From Blepharisma stoltei (taxonomy: Eukaryota; Ciliophora; Heterotrichea; Heterotrichida; Blepharismidae), in the NCBI GenBank assembly GCA_914767885.1, contig CAJZBQ010000013.1:1116001-1180000 (forward strand): a stretch of 64,000 bases of DNA, given 5' to 3'. The notes beneath the pieces were generated by a model. The model had not been told where the DNA came from. It saw only the letters and a program-made list of their open reading frames with translations, and made no database searches. This document shows positions 32,991-44,002 of this stretch, one piece after another. Each line of letters begins with the position of its first letter. Positions within the stretch are counted from its first letter, which is position 1. Both the position numbers and the translations under genes were made by a program.

Positions 32991-33517
32991 TTTTTATTTT
33001 TTGAATAAACTTAGAAAGTCATAACTTTTGAGTAACCAGCATAGAAAATATTTTTAATTTAATTCAAATTGAAAATTATGAAGGAAATTTAAAAATATGG
33101 ATTTTATGAGTAATGATATTTGCAAGAAATTTCGCTTAATCCTAATAAAAATGAAACCTTTTAAGCCTTATATAGACAAAAGCAATAAAATTTTAATAGA
33201 ATCATACGGTATTGAAAGGAACTAGCAACTTATTTTAAAAATATATTATAGCTGGTTAGAATATACGAAAAAATATGCTAAAATGAATAAGATTAATAAT
33301 TTCTAAGCCAAAAATAATTATCTTAAGACATAGAGATAGAAAAATAAGAAAGGATTTTATTACATAAATTTTTCCAAAACTTATAATAAATAATTATTAT
33401 TAAGAAAAATTTAATAATTTAGTCTTTTAGAACTCATAACTAAATTAAATATAAACACGTCAGCTATTTTTCAAATATGGCTTATCCTAATCCCTGAGTC
33501 TCTCTGATATATAAATA
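32991..33517. other. AT-rich intergenic region
   Basis: About 530 bases with no open frame, repeat or element recognised. Confidence 0.4.
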
Positions 33518-35638
33518 ATGGAAGATATAAATTTCGATACAGTGTTCGACAGTGTTCTCGATCAATATTTAAACCCAGACCTTGACCAAGCCTCAACAAA
33601 TGTTTCCCCAATAGAAAATGATGGGATAAATTTTTTTAGAAAAAATTTTTTCTCTGTGTGTTGTTTACAATAAAAATAAATGATTCTTAAAAATAATAGC
33701 CAAGTATAATATATATAACTGTTTTTATTAAATTATTTAGGATATCATAAAATGAAGATCCTTACTTCAATTTGGATCCCATTCCCACAGATAATTCTCA
33801 AGATATATTTCTCTCAGAAAAAGATCCAAAAATCTTTTCTTCATAATTATTCATTAAATTATTACAGAGAAGCTCTTGGCCAGCAAATTGCTTTTCTTGT
33901 TCCTTGCTTCGCACTACCTCTATGCTTGCCCTGGTTCCACAGGCTAAGGCTTGTGCTGCTCCGGACGAGGGCTTGCACTCGTAATCAGGAGGTAAAGAAG
34001 CTTGGTCACCGTGCCATATGCTGACGGTTTACATTTTCCTAAATTTCAAAAAATATATTTTCTGGTCTGGCTATCGACAAAGATAAAGCTTGCAGCCTAG
34101 GGCACAACTCCCAGTGGAAAATGTCCGATTGGCCAAGCGAACGCCCTGGCCTTACTGGACTATCCCTTTCCAGCTTCCAAGTTTCATCCTCTTTCGGGGT
34201 AAAACCTTGCTCTGTATGTGAGCCTGCGGTGGTCAGCCTGGCATTGTGCTCCACCAGACCAAGTAAAACCCACTTTCCCTTCCACGAGGTCCTCAGACTC
34301 CCGTCTGGCTACAGATGTTAAGCGGGCAGGTTGGCTCTCCACCCCATTTTTATGTGTGTATTTTTTCTTCATCGCTTCTGCTGCAAAACTTCGACAATTC
34401 CGATTACATCCGATCAGAAATCTGCTCCTTGTGTGGGAAAAATCTTGTAAAATCAGAAGATGGCACCTGCAAAATTCCAAAAAAGCGAAAAAGGCTTGAT
34501 GCCACCCCTTCTTGTGCATCTACTAAAGTATGCCTGGACTGCAAAAAGCTTGACATCAAAGACTTAAACAGCTACAAAAATGCTTCAAAAACCTCAAAAA
34601 TGGTCATATACTCATCCCTATATATATCCCACCATTTTTATTTATTTTTCTCTAATATAACCATTTTCACTATTTCCATATAAAAAGAGAAAATGCTAAA
34701 AAGGCATTTTTACAAAAAAAGAGCGAGGAATTACAAAAATTGGAAGAAGAGGAAAAAATAATCCTTGAAAACAGCAAAAATTTGCCTATTGAAGAACAAA
34801 AAAGGCTGAAGCAAAAAATGAGGAATAGAGTCTCCGCACAAAGGAGTAGAGACAAGAAGAAAGAACTGCTGACACAGCTGATTGAAGAAAACGAGAATTT
34901 AAAATCAAAAAATAATGAGCTTAAAAGAAGGCTTATCGAAGCAGAAAATGAAAATGCTCATTTAAAGAAGCAGCTTTCACATGAGTATATTGGAGACTCA
35001 GGCAGCATGCCCAAGACAGCTAAGTACCTTTCTCTTGGATTTATTGCTGCTATATCAGTAATAATGATAGTGTCGACTTCTCAGCCACAAATGCAAGGGA
35101 CTGAGCTCAAAGCTCTGCCTTCAAGAAAATTGATTGAAGTCCCAGCAATTCGTCAAAAAGGTGAGGTAAAAATTATTGATGAAGTAAGTATTTTTCCTGA
35201 TAAAGATAAATACTTATAATTTTTATAGTAAATATATATTTATTAAATAACATTTTTTTAAAAATCATGTTTCAGCGTAGAAGAATACCTATAAGTGAGC
35301 TAAATGAGTATCGGCAGAACCGCATGGATATGTATGAAAACGTCCCAAGTTTCCGGTCATTTGAAGGTGCAAATGATCCTTGTGCTAGAAATATGATAAA
35401 TCAAGTACGGGATGGGAAGTTCACTACTTTATTCTGCCCTAGTATCCAGGCATTTTGGGATCAAAGCCAAGAATCCCCAAATCTGCAATTTATCCAAATC
35501 GTGACCCCATTGGAAAGTATGTCAGGCTTAGCCCCAGCGACGCCAATAGATCCATCACAGGACTATATGTTAGAAATCATATGTAAAGTAACAGATGTCA
35601 AAGTCATGCCCGCGATATCTGCTACTATAGATCCATAA
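33518..35638 (+). CDS. Membrane-tethered bZIP transcription factor (ATF6/CREB3-like layout)
   Basis: ATG at 33518, TAA at 35636-35638. The order is: acidic N-terminus (MEDINFDTVFDSVLDQYLNP) typical of an activation region; a Cys pair region (EICSLCGKNL ... KVCLDCKK); a bZIP block with basic region MRNRVSAQRSRDKKKELLTQ and leucine-zipper heptads; a single hydrophobic segment YLSLGFIAAISVIMIV that looks transmembrane; then about 180 residues that would be luminal. This resembles ATF6/CREB3 factors released by proteolysis during ER stress. A SINE (33845-34362) and IESs at 34607-34680 and 35185-35258 are removable in frame. One more insert about 33620-33790 is certain to exist but I could not find a fully satisfactory boundary (an in-frame TAA precedes NEDPYFNLDP); 33637-33791 is one in-frame solution. 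Confidence 0.75.
33845..34362 (+). mobile_element. SINE-like retroposon in the bZIP gene (target duplication TTTTCTTCAT)
   Basis: 518 bp between 10-bp repeats TTTTCTTCAT (33835-33844, 34363-34372). The tail is CACCCCATTTTTATGTGTGTA. Removing element and one repeat gives KIFSSSLLLQNFDNSD in frame. The repeat has no TA; a TA-bounded alternative would also remove 11 following codons. Confidence 0.75.
34607..34680. other. IES, 74 bp, in the bZIP gene
   Basis: CATATA at both ends; join KTSKMVIKRENAKKAFL. Confidence 0.75.
35185..35258. other. IES, 74 bp, in the bZIP gene
   Basis: TAA at both ends; join KIIDEVKIMFQRRRIP. An alternative joins via TAGAAG. Confidence 0.6.
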
Positions 35639-35749
35639 ACTTATTGTAAATTCTAATTTTAATATACTTTTTACCTTAATTATTTTAAAATTTTTTGTAA
35701 AAACAAATAAGAAATTTTATCTATATAGTAAAGTATATCTAGTTAAGGA

Positions 35750-36025
35750 TTAAGCACTTTTGAAGAGTAAAATCCCAATCGGTCCTATGTAAAAATAAAT
35801 ATAATTCCTTGCCTCAAATGTTACGTGGGCTCCAAAGTGCCTCCCCACAATGCAATGCCAATGAGGCTGGTACCTGTCTTCAAAAGTTTTCTTTATATGA
35901 GAAGCGATTTCTTTTTCAGTACTTTTCGCAGATATTGCATTGATGGCAGTCTCGATTGCAAAATCTTTCATTTCTGGCTCCATTTCGTCAATCTTGATAA
36001 CTGCGCTAAGGTTTCCTGAAGTCAT
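35750..36025 (-). CDS. Dynein light chain LC8 (DYNLL)
   Basis: ATG at 36025-36023, stop at 35752-35750; 91 codons, close to the usual 89. The LC8 signature is intact: KDFAIETAINAISAKSTEKE, then IASHIKKTFEDRYQPHWHCI, VGRHFGAHVTFEARNYIYFY. LC8 dimerises and serves as a hub for dynein and many other partners in axoneme and cytoplasm. No IES or intron. One of the most conserved proteins in eukaryotes, so the call is secure. Confidence 0.97.
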   Translation of the reverse strand: MTSGNLSAVIKIDEMEPEMKDFAIETAINAISAKSTEKEIASHIKKTFEDRYQPHWHCIVGRHFGAHVTFEARNYIYFYIGPIGILLFKSA

Positions 36026-36186
36026 TTTTATTTATATCATATTTATCAATGCTTTTTAGTATATTAGATGAAAATTCATATTTTCTATATAAAATAAGTA
36101 CAAAGATTTATATTTAATCAATTATTTAATAAATTGAGACTATATTTGTTTACAACTGTCCTATTTAATTTTATTGAAATATTTAT

Positions 36187-37640
36187 TTAAGCCAGCTCAT
36201 TGAAAATCCTCATAAAAGACTCCGCGCAAGAGACTGCTTCTGGTCTTCTCTCAGGATTTTCATCAAGAATTTTCATCAAAAGTTCAGCAATATTTTCATC
36301 AATTTCTGAAAAATCGCGGTTTTCTTTATAATGTTTTTGAGTCAAAATATAGTAGCATAAGCACCCATATGCATAAATATCACAATAAATATTTTTAACC
36401 CCTCTCAGAGCTTCTGGAGATGCATATAATGGCTCTTTATATGATCTCGGGCTGATATTTTCATATCCAATAATAGCGGAATTTTCTAAATCTCCAATTG
36501 CAAAGGTATTTTTTATTACTTTGAAAACACTCCATGGAGAAATGTTCAGTGATAAAATTTTCTTCATATGCATAAAGCTGAGCCCTAAGCCGAGCCCAAT
36601 AATAATTTCTAGCTTGTCTTTAAGTGAAAATCTTAGCTTATTGAACACGTCAAATAAGCATGGGAATGAATCTAATACTAATGTTTCTTTTCCTTTGAAA
36701 TTATAAAATATTGGATTATTTCTATGAATATTAGTCAGGGAAAAGTTTTAATTTGCCTAGAAAATAGATTTATGGTTATGTGATATAAGTTTTATTTAAT
36801 ATAATTAGATTAGACACCCCATAGCATCTTAATATATTTGAATGTGGCAAATGCATATGTAAAAACGCTTCTTTGGAAATTCCTTGTATTTTTACTGGAT
36901 CTCTTGGGTGTTTTAAATGAACAAGCCTGCCTCCCATGTTGCCTTTATAAATAACTGAATATTGATCAGTATTTCTTACACGAAAAGGCTGATATTGAGA
37001 TATCAGCTGTGGAGGAATTGAAAACCAAAAGCCTTCAGTCCAGTTCGGGATTGATTGAATTGTTGAAATTAAGAAATCTCTATTAAGTTCGTGCAATAAC
37101 AGCTCGTAGTCTTCTGATGAAGAAAAGCTGACAGACTCCGCAGTAAACGAGGAATTAATTGTAAAAAGAAAATCAATAGAATCCCCTTCAATTTCAACTA
37201 AAATATCGTCGTAAGGAATTCTTGATAAGGCCAGTCTAGAATCTTTATATAGTTGTAATAGCAATTGTACTAAATCTCATTATTTTTAAGTATAAAATCT
37301 TAAAGTATTCTTTTGAGGATATTTACTATAAATAATAATGACAAAAATGGGAATAATTTAATAATATTTTTATATATAAGAGGAGTAAGCCAGACATGAT
37401 TTCTTCTCGATGCTTGTGATAAATAATTGCAAGGGGAAATTCGAGGATCTTCCTTTTAGGCCGAATTTTGGAATTTGATTGAGGGTTGATGATAAGTGAA
37501 GCAGAGGGCTGTCTAATTGTATTTTTTTCAAGCTGATCTTCATATTCTTCTGTTTCTAAGTCAGAATCTCCTTCTGCAGGCTGATTTGGCTCTTTATCCT
37601 TACTTGGTAAGCTCTCACTTTGTAGATGTTTGTTTGACAT
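36187..37640 (-). CDS. Protein-kinase-like protein, probably a pseudokinase
   Basis: ATG at 37640-37638, stop at 36189-36187; IESs at 36732-36810 and 37271-37376 removed give 422 codons. The C-terminal 270 residues have a TKL/Tyr-kinase-like fold: SNTDQYSVIYKGNMGGRLVH-like glycine loop, VHLK for the ATP Lys, LPHSNILRCYGVSNI, APE-like YASPEALRG, DIYAYGCLCYYILTQ and NPERRPEA. The HRDxxxxN catalytic loop is replaced by ILSLNISPWSVFK and DFG by IGDLEN, so catalytic Asp residues are missing. Pseudokinases act as scaffolds or allosteric regulators. N-terminal 100 residues are charged and unstructured. Confidence 0.8.
36732..36810. other. IES, 79 bp, in the pseudokinase gene
   Basis: CTAAT repeat at both ends; join RCYGVSNIHRNNPIFYN in the kinase-fold N-lobe. 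Confidence 0.75.
37271..37376. other. IES, 106 bp, in the pseudokinase gene
   Basis: TA at 37271-37272 and 37377-37378; join EEIMSGLLLLVQLLLQLYKD. Confidence 0.7.
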
Positions 37641-37681
37641 TAATATAATAAAATTATCAAAAATAAAATTATTGTATAGTT

Positions 37682-39059
37682 TATACGCCTTAATAGATTT
37701 CTAAATAGGTGAGTTGAGATTGACAGTTGATTTGGCATTTATTGCCAAATAAGCTATAGCCATGACCAGTGTTTTTCATTGTTTTGGGCAGATAAAATTA
37801 TTGATTTGACTGATTAATAGAAGTATCTGCTTTGTTTTGAGCCAACCATGACCAGTGAAGATTAAAGAAAATTAGTTTAAATTTAATTAAAAAAAGCCAA
37901 AGTGATGGAACTCTTAAAAAAATTGATAAGAAGAACCACAGGAATTAAGTCGAGATTTTTAAAATTTCAATTTTCTCTTATGCTCACGTCTATATCTTTA
38001 TATATATTTTAACCAATTTTCTAGAGGGTTTCCATATAAATTACACCGTATGCATATCTGCTAAGTTTCTTGCTGCCTTAAAAAACTTACTCCCCCTCCT
38101 GTGTGAGCAGACAAAAAACTTTGTTCACTGACGGAGGTAGTCTAATTTTCTTAAAAAAAATTATATAGAAATTTTATAGGAAAAATTTTAAAAAATCTCA
38201 ATTCACAAAAATTGGAAATTAAAAATATTATTTAAAATTTATGTTTTAAATTCCAAGTGGTTTAAAATTCAAATATATATATCAATTTTTTTATAATTTT
38301 TTTTTCGCTCACGAGGTAGGTTTTAACCCAAAAAAATAGTATTATTAATAGTTTTGTTATCTCAGGGAAGGGACTTAGCATTAAAGCCTGAATTATCTCA
38401 ATGCCATATTTTATATGTTTCTTAAAGCTATAAAAAAAAAAAATTATAGAAATTTTGGTATGAAAATTAAGCCATAATCATACTTCTCTAAATGCTCATT
38501 TCTGTCTAAAAAGTCCTGCTACTCTTAATTTTGTTTAAAATTTATGTTCTTATATTAGCCTAGTACAATTTAATCATAAAAAAATTAAAATTTTATTATT
38601 TAATAAATCTATCAAATTATTATATTCAAAAAAGATGTATCTAAGAATTAAGTCAAATGCTTTAGTTTTAAATTTTTTAAAATACATTTACCTTTCATTA
38701 TATGAAATTTGGTTCATACTAATTCATAATTAGTGTATTGCAGGATTAGATATTGCCATTTTCCCTTTTATTTATTTGTCAAATATGTTGAATTGGCAAA
38801 ACCTGATCTAAAAATGGAACGAATATAACAAAATCCAGTGGCTCATGAGATAAGAATTAGTCAGATTTTATTGTTTTAATCGAAAATCATGATAAAGTAT
38901 TTTTAAGAGTTCCATCATTTTGGCTTATTTTTAATTAAATTTAAACAACTTTACTTTAATCTTCACTCGTCATGGTAGATAACTTATTTGGCAATGAATG
39001 CCAAAGTACTTCGACTGTCTATATATCAACTCGCCTATATAGAAATCTATTAATGTATA
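37682..39059. mobile_element. 1.4-kb non-autonomous TIR element
   Basis: Long imperfect terminal inverted repeats of about 200-250 bp: TTAATAGATTTCTAAATAGG at the left, CTATATAGAAATCTATTAAT at the right; inner arms include GCCAAATAAG, CATGACCAGTGAAGATTAAA and GATGGAACTCTTAAAAA with their inverses. The left arm has an extra 85 bp carrying a second CATGACCAGTG. Ends are TATA. No transposase frame is visible. A decayed family 1 MITE (38090-38374) sits inside. It lies intergenically, starting 42 bp upstream of the pseudokinase start. Confidence 0.8.
38090..38374. mobile_element. MITE family 1, degenerate copy nested in the TIR element
   Basis: CTCCCCCTCCTGTGTGAGCA after TTA, with inner GTTCACTGACGGAGG and final TCTCAGGGAAGGGAC before TTA. 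Core partly conserved; nested inside 37682-39059. Confidence 0.6.
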
Positions 39060-39888
39060 CCCTCCATAAAATAGGCTTCAATGATTGATAAAATTTTTCG
39101 GTCTCCTGCCAGCATTATTCTCTCTTTAAACAATAATATTTGAGAGAAATCACTAACTTCTCAATGGTTTTGCTACTTAATATAAAATAACGAAAATGAA
39201 GCATTATTAACAAAAAAAATTATGATTTAATAATTAAAATTACAAAATTTTAGATCTAATTTGAAGAATACATTTTTAAAAATTAGCCTCCATAGAAAAA
39301 TGGTTAAATGCAGAGAAGATGAGTAAATTTTATCAAACCTAATCTCATTTATGGCTTCTTTATGATTTGGATATTGCTACTTTTATCTAATTAATTTATT
39401 TTCATATTTTGCTAATTGCTTTTAAGCTAATAATATAACTCTAAAACAAAATCTTATATAAATTCGACCTAAAGAACTGAAACAGTTTCTAAATACTATT
39501 AGAGTGTGAATTAATTTTATTTGAATCCATTTATTAATAAGTAGATGGCCTTAGCATAGCTTAAGCCTCGACAAATATGAGATAGAGATCTGCAAAATGT
39601 TATCTTTATTGGATTATTAATTTCAATGAAAACTGGCAAAAGCTTCTACACCAAAAAAGAGTATTATGCAAAAATTTAGATTCCTATCAATTACTAGAAA
39701 ACAAGCAGTTACTTTGCTTGGATAAGGCTGAAAATGATCAATTTTTTAAACCTAAACCATGAATTTCAATATTTTACTCCATTTTTAGCACAAAATCCAG
39801 TTCCAACCCAAACCAATCAATCATCCAAAATTCCTTTAATTATATAAGCTCAGTAAAACCTTTAAACTATTTGATTTATTAGGAAAAT
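39060..39888. other. AT-rich intergenic region
   Basis: About 830 bases between the TIR element and the WLM gene; no gene, repeat or element recognised. Confidence 0.4.
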
Positions 39889-40674
39889 ATGGAGATTTTT
39901 AACGAAAAAGCAAATTCAATTTCCTTCGACAGGCGAGATCGCTCACGAACCCCTCTGCCTCCAAAATCAGCCACCCCAAAATTCCTCCCCTCTATAAAAA
40001 GAAAGCACAAGTCAACAGAAAGACCATCAAAGCATAAATCAGACAAAAAAGAAAAAAATTCAATATCACGTGAAGAGTCAGCATCAATAGGCCTAAAATA
40101 TTATCGGCTCCCTTCTAACTACCCTAAGCATTTCGATACGTTTTCTGAGTACACTAACAAAGAAGGCAAACAAATTCCGCTACTGCACCGTGGAATTGTT
40201 GTGAAAACACTATATAATCTGCATAGAGATGTCCAGCCTATAGTTAACAAATTCAATCTCCATTATGCAGCTTTGAGCGAAAACCACCCAACTAAAGGAA
40301 AAGCTGCGTTTACAAATAGAATTCCATTAAAATTTTTTGGGCCGAATGCACATGCCCATCATATTTTAATTAGGATTAGACATCCCAGCTCACCTAATGA
40401 CCCCAAAAAATTTTATAATAAATCAACTCTGCTTGCAATACTTTTCCATGAATTAGCGCATATAAGACACATGGACCATAAGCAGGATTTTATGCTATTA
40501 ATTAGGGATATATATTCATATGCAAATAGGATTAATTTATTTCCGAAAGATGAAGAACATCAAATGCCAAGCTGCAGAGAATGGGAAAAATTAATATATA
40601 ATTTCAAAGGCCGCGTTTCTGATGAAGTTTTGAATGACTTATATAAATCAAACGATGCAAGTTTTACAAATTAA
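39889..40674 (+). CDS. WLM-domain metalloprotease (Wss1-like)
   Basis: ATG at 39889, TAA at 40672-40674; 261 codons, no IES. The N-terminal 70 residues are basic and Ser/Pro-rich. Residues about 90-220 form a WLM/minigluzincin domain: KFNLHYAALSENHPTKGK, IRIRHPSSPNDPKKFYNKST, and the zinc site LLAILFHELAHIRHMDHKQD, i.e. HExxHxxxxxH with the Glu present. Members of this family (Wss1, Spartan-like) cleave DNA-protein crosslinks and bind SUMO or ubiquitin; no SHP box or SIM is obvious here. The catalytic residues are intact, so activity is expected. Confidence 0.85.
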   Translation: MEIFNEKANSISFDRRDRSRTPLPPKSATPKFLPSIKRKHKSTERPSKHKSDKKEKNSISREESASIGLKYYRLPSNYPKHFDTFSEYTNKEGKQIPLLHRGIVVKTLYNLHRDVQPIVNKFNLHYAALSENHPTKGKAAFTNRIPLKFFGPNAHAHHILIRIRHPSSPNDPKKFYNKSTLLAILFHELAHIRHMDHKQDFMLLIRDIYSYANRINLFPKDEEHQMPSCREWEKLIYNFKGRVSDEVLNDLYKSNDASFTN

Positions 40675-40946
40675 TTAAAAATGCTTATAAATATTACGGA
40701 TTTTGAGAATAAAAATTTACTAAAAGTCTAGGACATTTGCGATTATTATTATAACTAAAATTTTAGTTGATAGTATTATAAATAATAAACCTGAGAAGCT
40801 CACTATAAGATTTATAATTAATTATGCACGAAAATTATTTAATTTGCCATTCATTAACAATTATTAATAGATTTTTGTGTATTCAATCGAAAAATTGCTG
40901 CTAAAACTCATTTTTTATATCTTTATTGATTTTTTGTATAATCATA
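40675..40946. other. AT-rich spacer
   Basis: 272 bases, no feature recognised. Confidence 0.35.
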
Positions 40947-42164
40947 ATGGAAACACCAACAGATACTCTGGACGAAAAAATCAGAAAAATTATAAGTGAA
41001 TACAGCTGCATACACTGTGGCAGCCCAATCAGCAAAAGTGCGCAGCATAGTGAGCTATATCGAACTTCCCCAGCCAAATTTAATTTCGCAGACCAAGCAG
41101 ACTCAGTTAAAGACCAAGGCCAAAATGCTAGCTTAATAAAGCCATCTTCAGAGTCAAATTCTCTATTTTTAGAATCATTAGAAACCTTTGCTGCGTTAAA
41201 ATCAAAACTTCCTCAGTCTTCTCAACCCCCAATAACTCCATGTGCAGGAGTCGTGATTCCTTTGAGATCAGGAGAAACAGTCATTTCGCATGGAGACGCG
41301 ATCAAAAAATTCAAAGTAACTAGAGCTGTTCCTTTGAAGAAACATTCTGAAAGTAAAAAAACACAGCAGCAAAACTTGAAAAATGAACGAAAAATCAGCT
41401 TAAAACCAAAAAATGAGGCAAAAATTACCCCAAAAACTCCTCTTTCCAGCACAGGACCAATAAAGACTCCGCTAAAACCAAAAGAAATTTCCAGCCCAAA
41501 ATCTCCTAACTCCCCCCCCCCTCCGTGAGTGAACAAAACCATTAGAAAAATCCCTATTTTTTGCCCAAAAACCCACCCTCCGTGAGTGAACAAAAATTTT
41601 TTTAATAGAAAAATGTTTTATGGAAAAAAATTTTGATATATATAAATGATAATTATTATAATGAAATCTAGAGCTAATTCTGTTTATTTTTAAACGAATT
41701 ACTTTTTTAAAACATAAATTTTGCAAATTGAATTAATATTTGCTTTCCAATTTTGTTCACTCACGGAGGGGGGGAGTAAAGTAATAGAATTTTCCTTAAA
41801 AGAATATTTTGTGAGCAAAGACCTTTCCCCAACCCCATTATTAGATGTCCCTAAGCCATATCCCTATAAATCAGCTGACTTAGAGCAGCCATCTCCAACA
41901 CCCCATAGAAATATCACAATAAATCTAGTAGAAAGCATAAAACAGTGAAACCCTTTAGACTCTCCTAAAACAGCTGATGCCTTAACAGCCAGGTCAGCTG
42001 CATCTCCTAATAACAAAAAATCCAGCTATAGAGCCTTATTAAGTAAATCCCACAGCACAAAATTTATTGACATAAAAAATCCTATAATTGAAAAAAGGAG
42101 GTTTTCCGAAGATAACGTAAAATCTAATAGTGATTTCGCCCCAAGACTTAAAAGAAAGCCATAA
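40947..42164 (+). CDS. Basic, disordered protein of unknown function, split by a MITE-IES
   Basis: ATG at 40947, TAA at 42162-42164; removal of the 270-bp MITE (41507-41776) gives 315 codons, and one TGA is read as Trp (IKQWNPLDS). Near the N-terminus there is a CxxC pair (CIHCGSPIS) that could be half of a zinc site. The rest is Lys/Ser/Pro-rich with repeated KTPL and KPK motifs (KTPLSSTGPIKTPLKPKEIS), typical of phosphorylated disordered regions. Without MITE removal the protein would end after the poly-Pro run encoded by the element's C-tract. No family recognised. Confidence 0.65.
41507..41776. mobile_element. MITE family 1 as an IES; hairpin end deleted
   Basis: 270 bp, CTCCCCC...GGGGGAG with TAA on both flanks. 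The left end has the two tandem motif copies (CCTCCGTGAGTGAACAAAA twice, 60 bp apart), but the right end has a single copy instead of the hairpin and part of the core is missing. Join reads SSPKSPKVIEFSLKEY. Confidence 0.85.
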
Positions 42165-42196
42165 TACATTAGGGAAGTCTATTATAAATATTTCAT

Positions 42197-43174
42197 TTAT
42201 ATTTTAAGTATTTTTAGTCCTCTATTATAAGCTAGTGCAATCCAGTCTGGGTTTATATGTGACCTCTGCACATTGTTGATTTCTGATTCTATAGAATATG
42301 AATATATCGGGGACGAGCTTTGGCTTTGGCCTTTAATTTCCCATATAAGTGCCTGATGGTCATCACTGCCTGTAAGCAGCTGGTTTCCTGACACAGGTGA
42401 CCAAGCAAGCGCATTTACACAGCTATTATGTCCTAACAGCTGAGTTACCGGCCCTGACAAATTTCGTATATCTAAAATCACGACTGTTGAAGAATCCATT
42501 ACAATGGTCGCCAAATAATTCGGATCCAGCTTGCTCCACGCCAGTCTTAAACAAGGGTAAAAATCCTGCCGCTCATACAAAACAGTGCTGGACTCCAAAT
42601 TTCTCAAATCAAACTGTCTAACAGACCCATCGCCTCCAGCTGTTGCAAAAATATTAACACCCTGGGCAAAAGCAATATCATAGGCTTCTTTGTCGTGGGC
42701 GATCATTTTGGCTCTGACTTCTTCACGCTCAATATCCCAAATTGCGCAGGTTGAGTCTATTGAAGAGGTCCCAATCATCGTCAAATCAGTAGAATTCCAG
42801 TCAAAACTGGTCAGAGGAGGTGGGAAATCTTTTTTAGATATATCCACAAGGGTGCTTTTTAAAGAAATTTCAGTTTCATGCTGCCATATCCTTAGACAAT
42901 CACCAACAGACGCGAATAATTCTGAGTGAGCGCCAGATGTGTCAGGGCTAAATAGAATTTTGGTTTGTGGATAAGTGACCTCTTGTTGGGTTTTGCATTC
43001 GTAATTTTCTGAATTTTTGTCAATAATTTGGATTGAATTGTGCTGGGTTTCTGTGAAAGACCCAATCGCAAGCCTATAAGGGCTGCTAGGGGAGTTGGAG
43101 AAAGATAAAGAATAAACAGTTCAGGGAGTTGTGTAGTCATAGTTAAAAACCTCTTGAGGTGGGTCTGAAGACAT
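42197..43174 (-). CDS. DCAF7: WD40 protein DCAF7/WDR68 (TTG1 family)
   Basis: ATG at 43174-43172, stop at 42199-42197; 325 codons, no IES. The DCAF7/TTG1 pattern is unmistakable: PPPLTSFDWNSTDLTMIGTS, SSIDSTCAIWDIE, MIAHDKEAYDIAFAQ, GGDGSVRQFDLRNLE, DPNYLATIVMDSSTVVILDI, GSDDHQALIWEIKG and INPDWIALAYN. The TGA at 43121-43123 encodes the Trp of TTPWTVYSLSF, a position that is Trp in animals and plants, which is direct evidence for UGA = Trp. DCAF7 is a scaffold for DYRK/HIPK kinases and a DDB1-CUL4 adaptor. Convergent with the preceding gene. Confidence 0.95.
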
Positions 43175-43195
43175 TATTTAATTAAAATTACCTCT

Positions 43196-44002
43196 TTAAT
43201 AGGATTTTTCATCACAATTCCTTCTTATATAAGTTTCGATGCTTTCAAGTGTTATAGAATTAAGCTTATTTGCGTCATAATGAGAGGTTTGGGAATGGAG
43301 TACTCTTAAAAGTGCTCTCTTGCAGGCGTCAATTCTCTCAATATCAAGAGAAATTTGGGTAAACAGTAGCTGGATTCACTGATTTCTGAAATTTAGTTGG
43401 TTGTATTGCTCAAGAGCACAAATTGTGCTTGATATCGCAATTTCTAAGGGTCTATATTGGGAGAGCTCATAGTTTCCATAGCAGACGCAGGCAAAAGCAT
43501 CAAGGCGGTCATAGATCCTACAGAAGTCGTTGTCAAGGCCAGTTAGAATTAGCAGTCTTCGGGCAAGCTCTGAAGCTGTAGTTATGTTAAGCTTCCATTC
43601 AAGCTTATGCAAAATGAAGACTTCTGTCAGTTGTATTTCTGAAATTCTATGTCTGCTCCCTGCATGAGTTAAAGCATCCTGCAATGTGAGTTGTTTGCTT
43701 TCGTTAAATTTGATTGAGATCATTATTGTTACGATTCCAAGCAATTGCATAACGCTTTTTGCTGTTTTTACCTTAGAGAGAAATAAATCCATCAAAGTTA
43801 TAGCAAACTGAATTGTTTCAACCCGTAAGTTCAAATCGTGAGACAGCTTGAACATCCATTGTACTAGCTTGTCCCGCATTCAGCCTTGAATTTCGTTGCC
43901 AGCAAGAAAATTTTCAAGGGGAGGCTTGTCTCTTTCTCTGCTAAGAAGAAAGTTCAGAGATTCAATGTTATTTTCAAATACTTGGTTACACTTTTTAGAC
44001 AT
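43196..44002 (-). CDS. Cyclin
   Basis: ATG at 44002-44000, stop at 43198-43196; 268 codons with TGA read as Trp three times. Residues about 45-150 are a cyclin N-terminal box (MRDKLVQWMFKLSHDLNLRV, then QFAITLMDLFLS, MQLLGIVTIMISIKFNESKQ, EVFILHKLEWKLNITTA), followed by a plausible C-terminal helical half. It would bind a cyclin-dependent kinase; the class (A/B/D-type) is not clear. Start is 22 bp from the DCAF7 start codon on the same strand, so the two may share transcription signals. No destruction box recognised. Confidence 0.85.
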
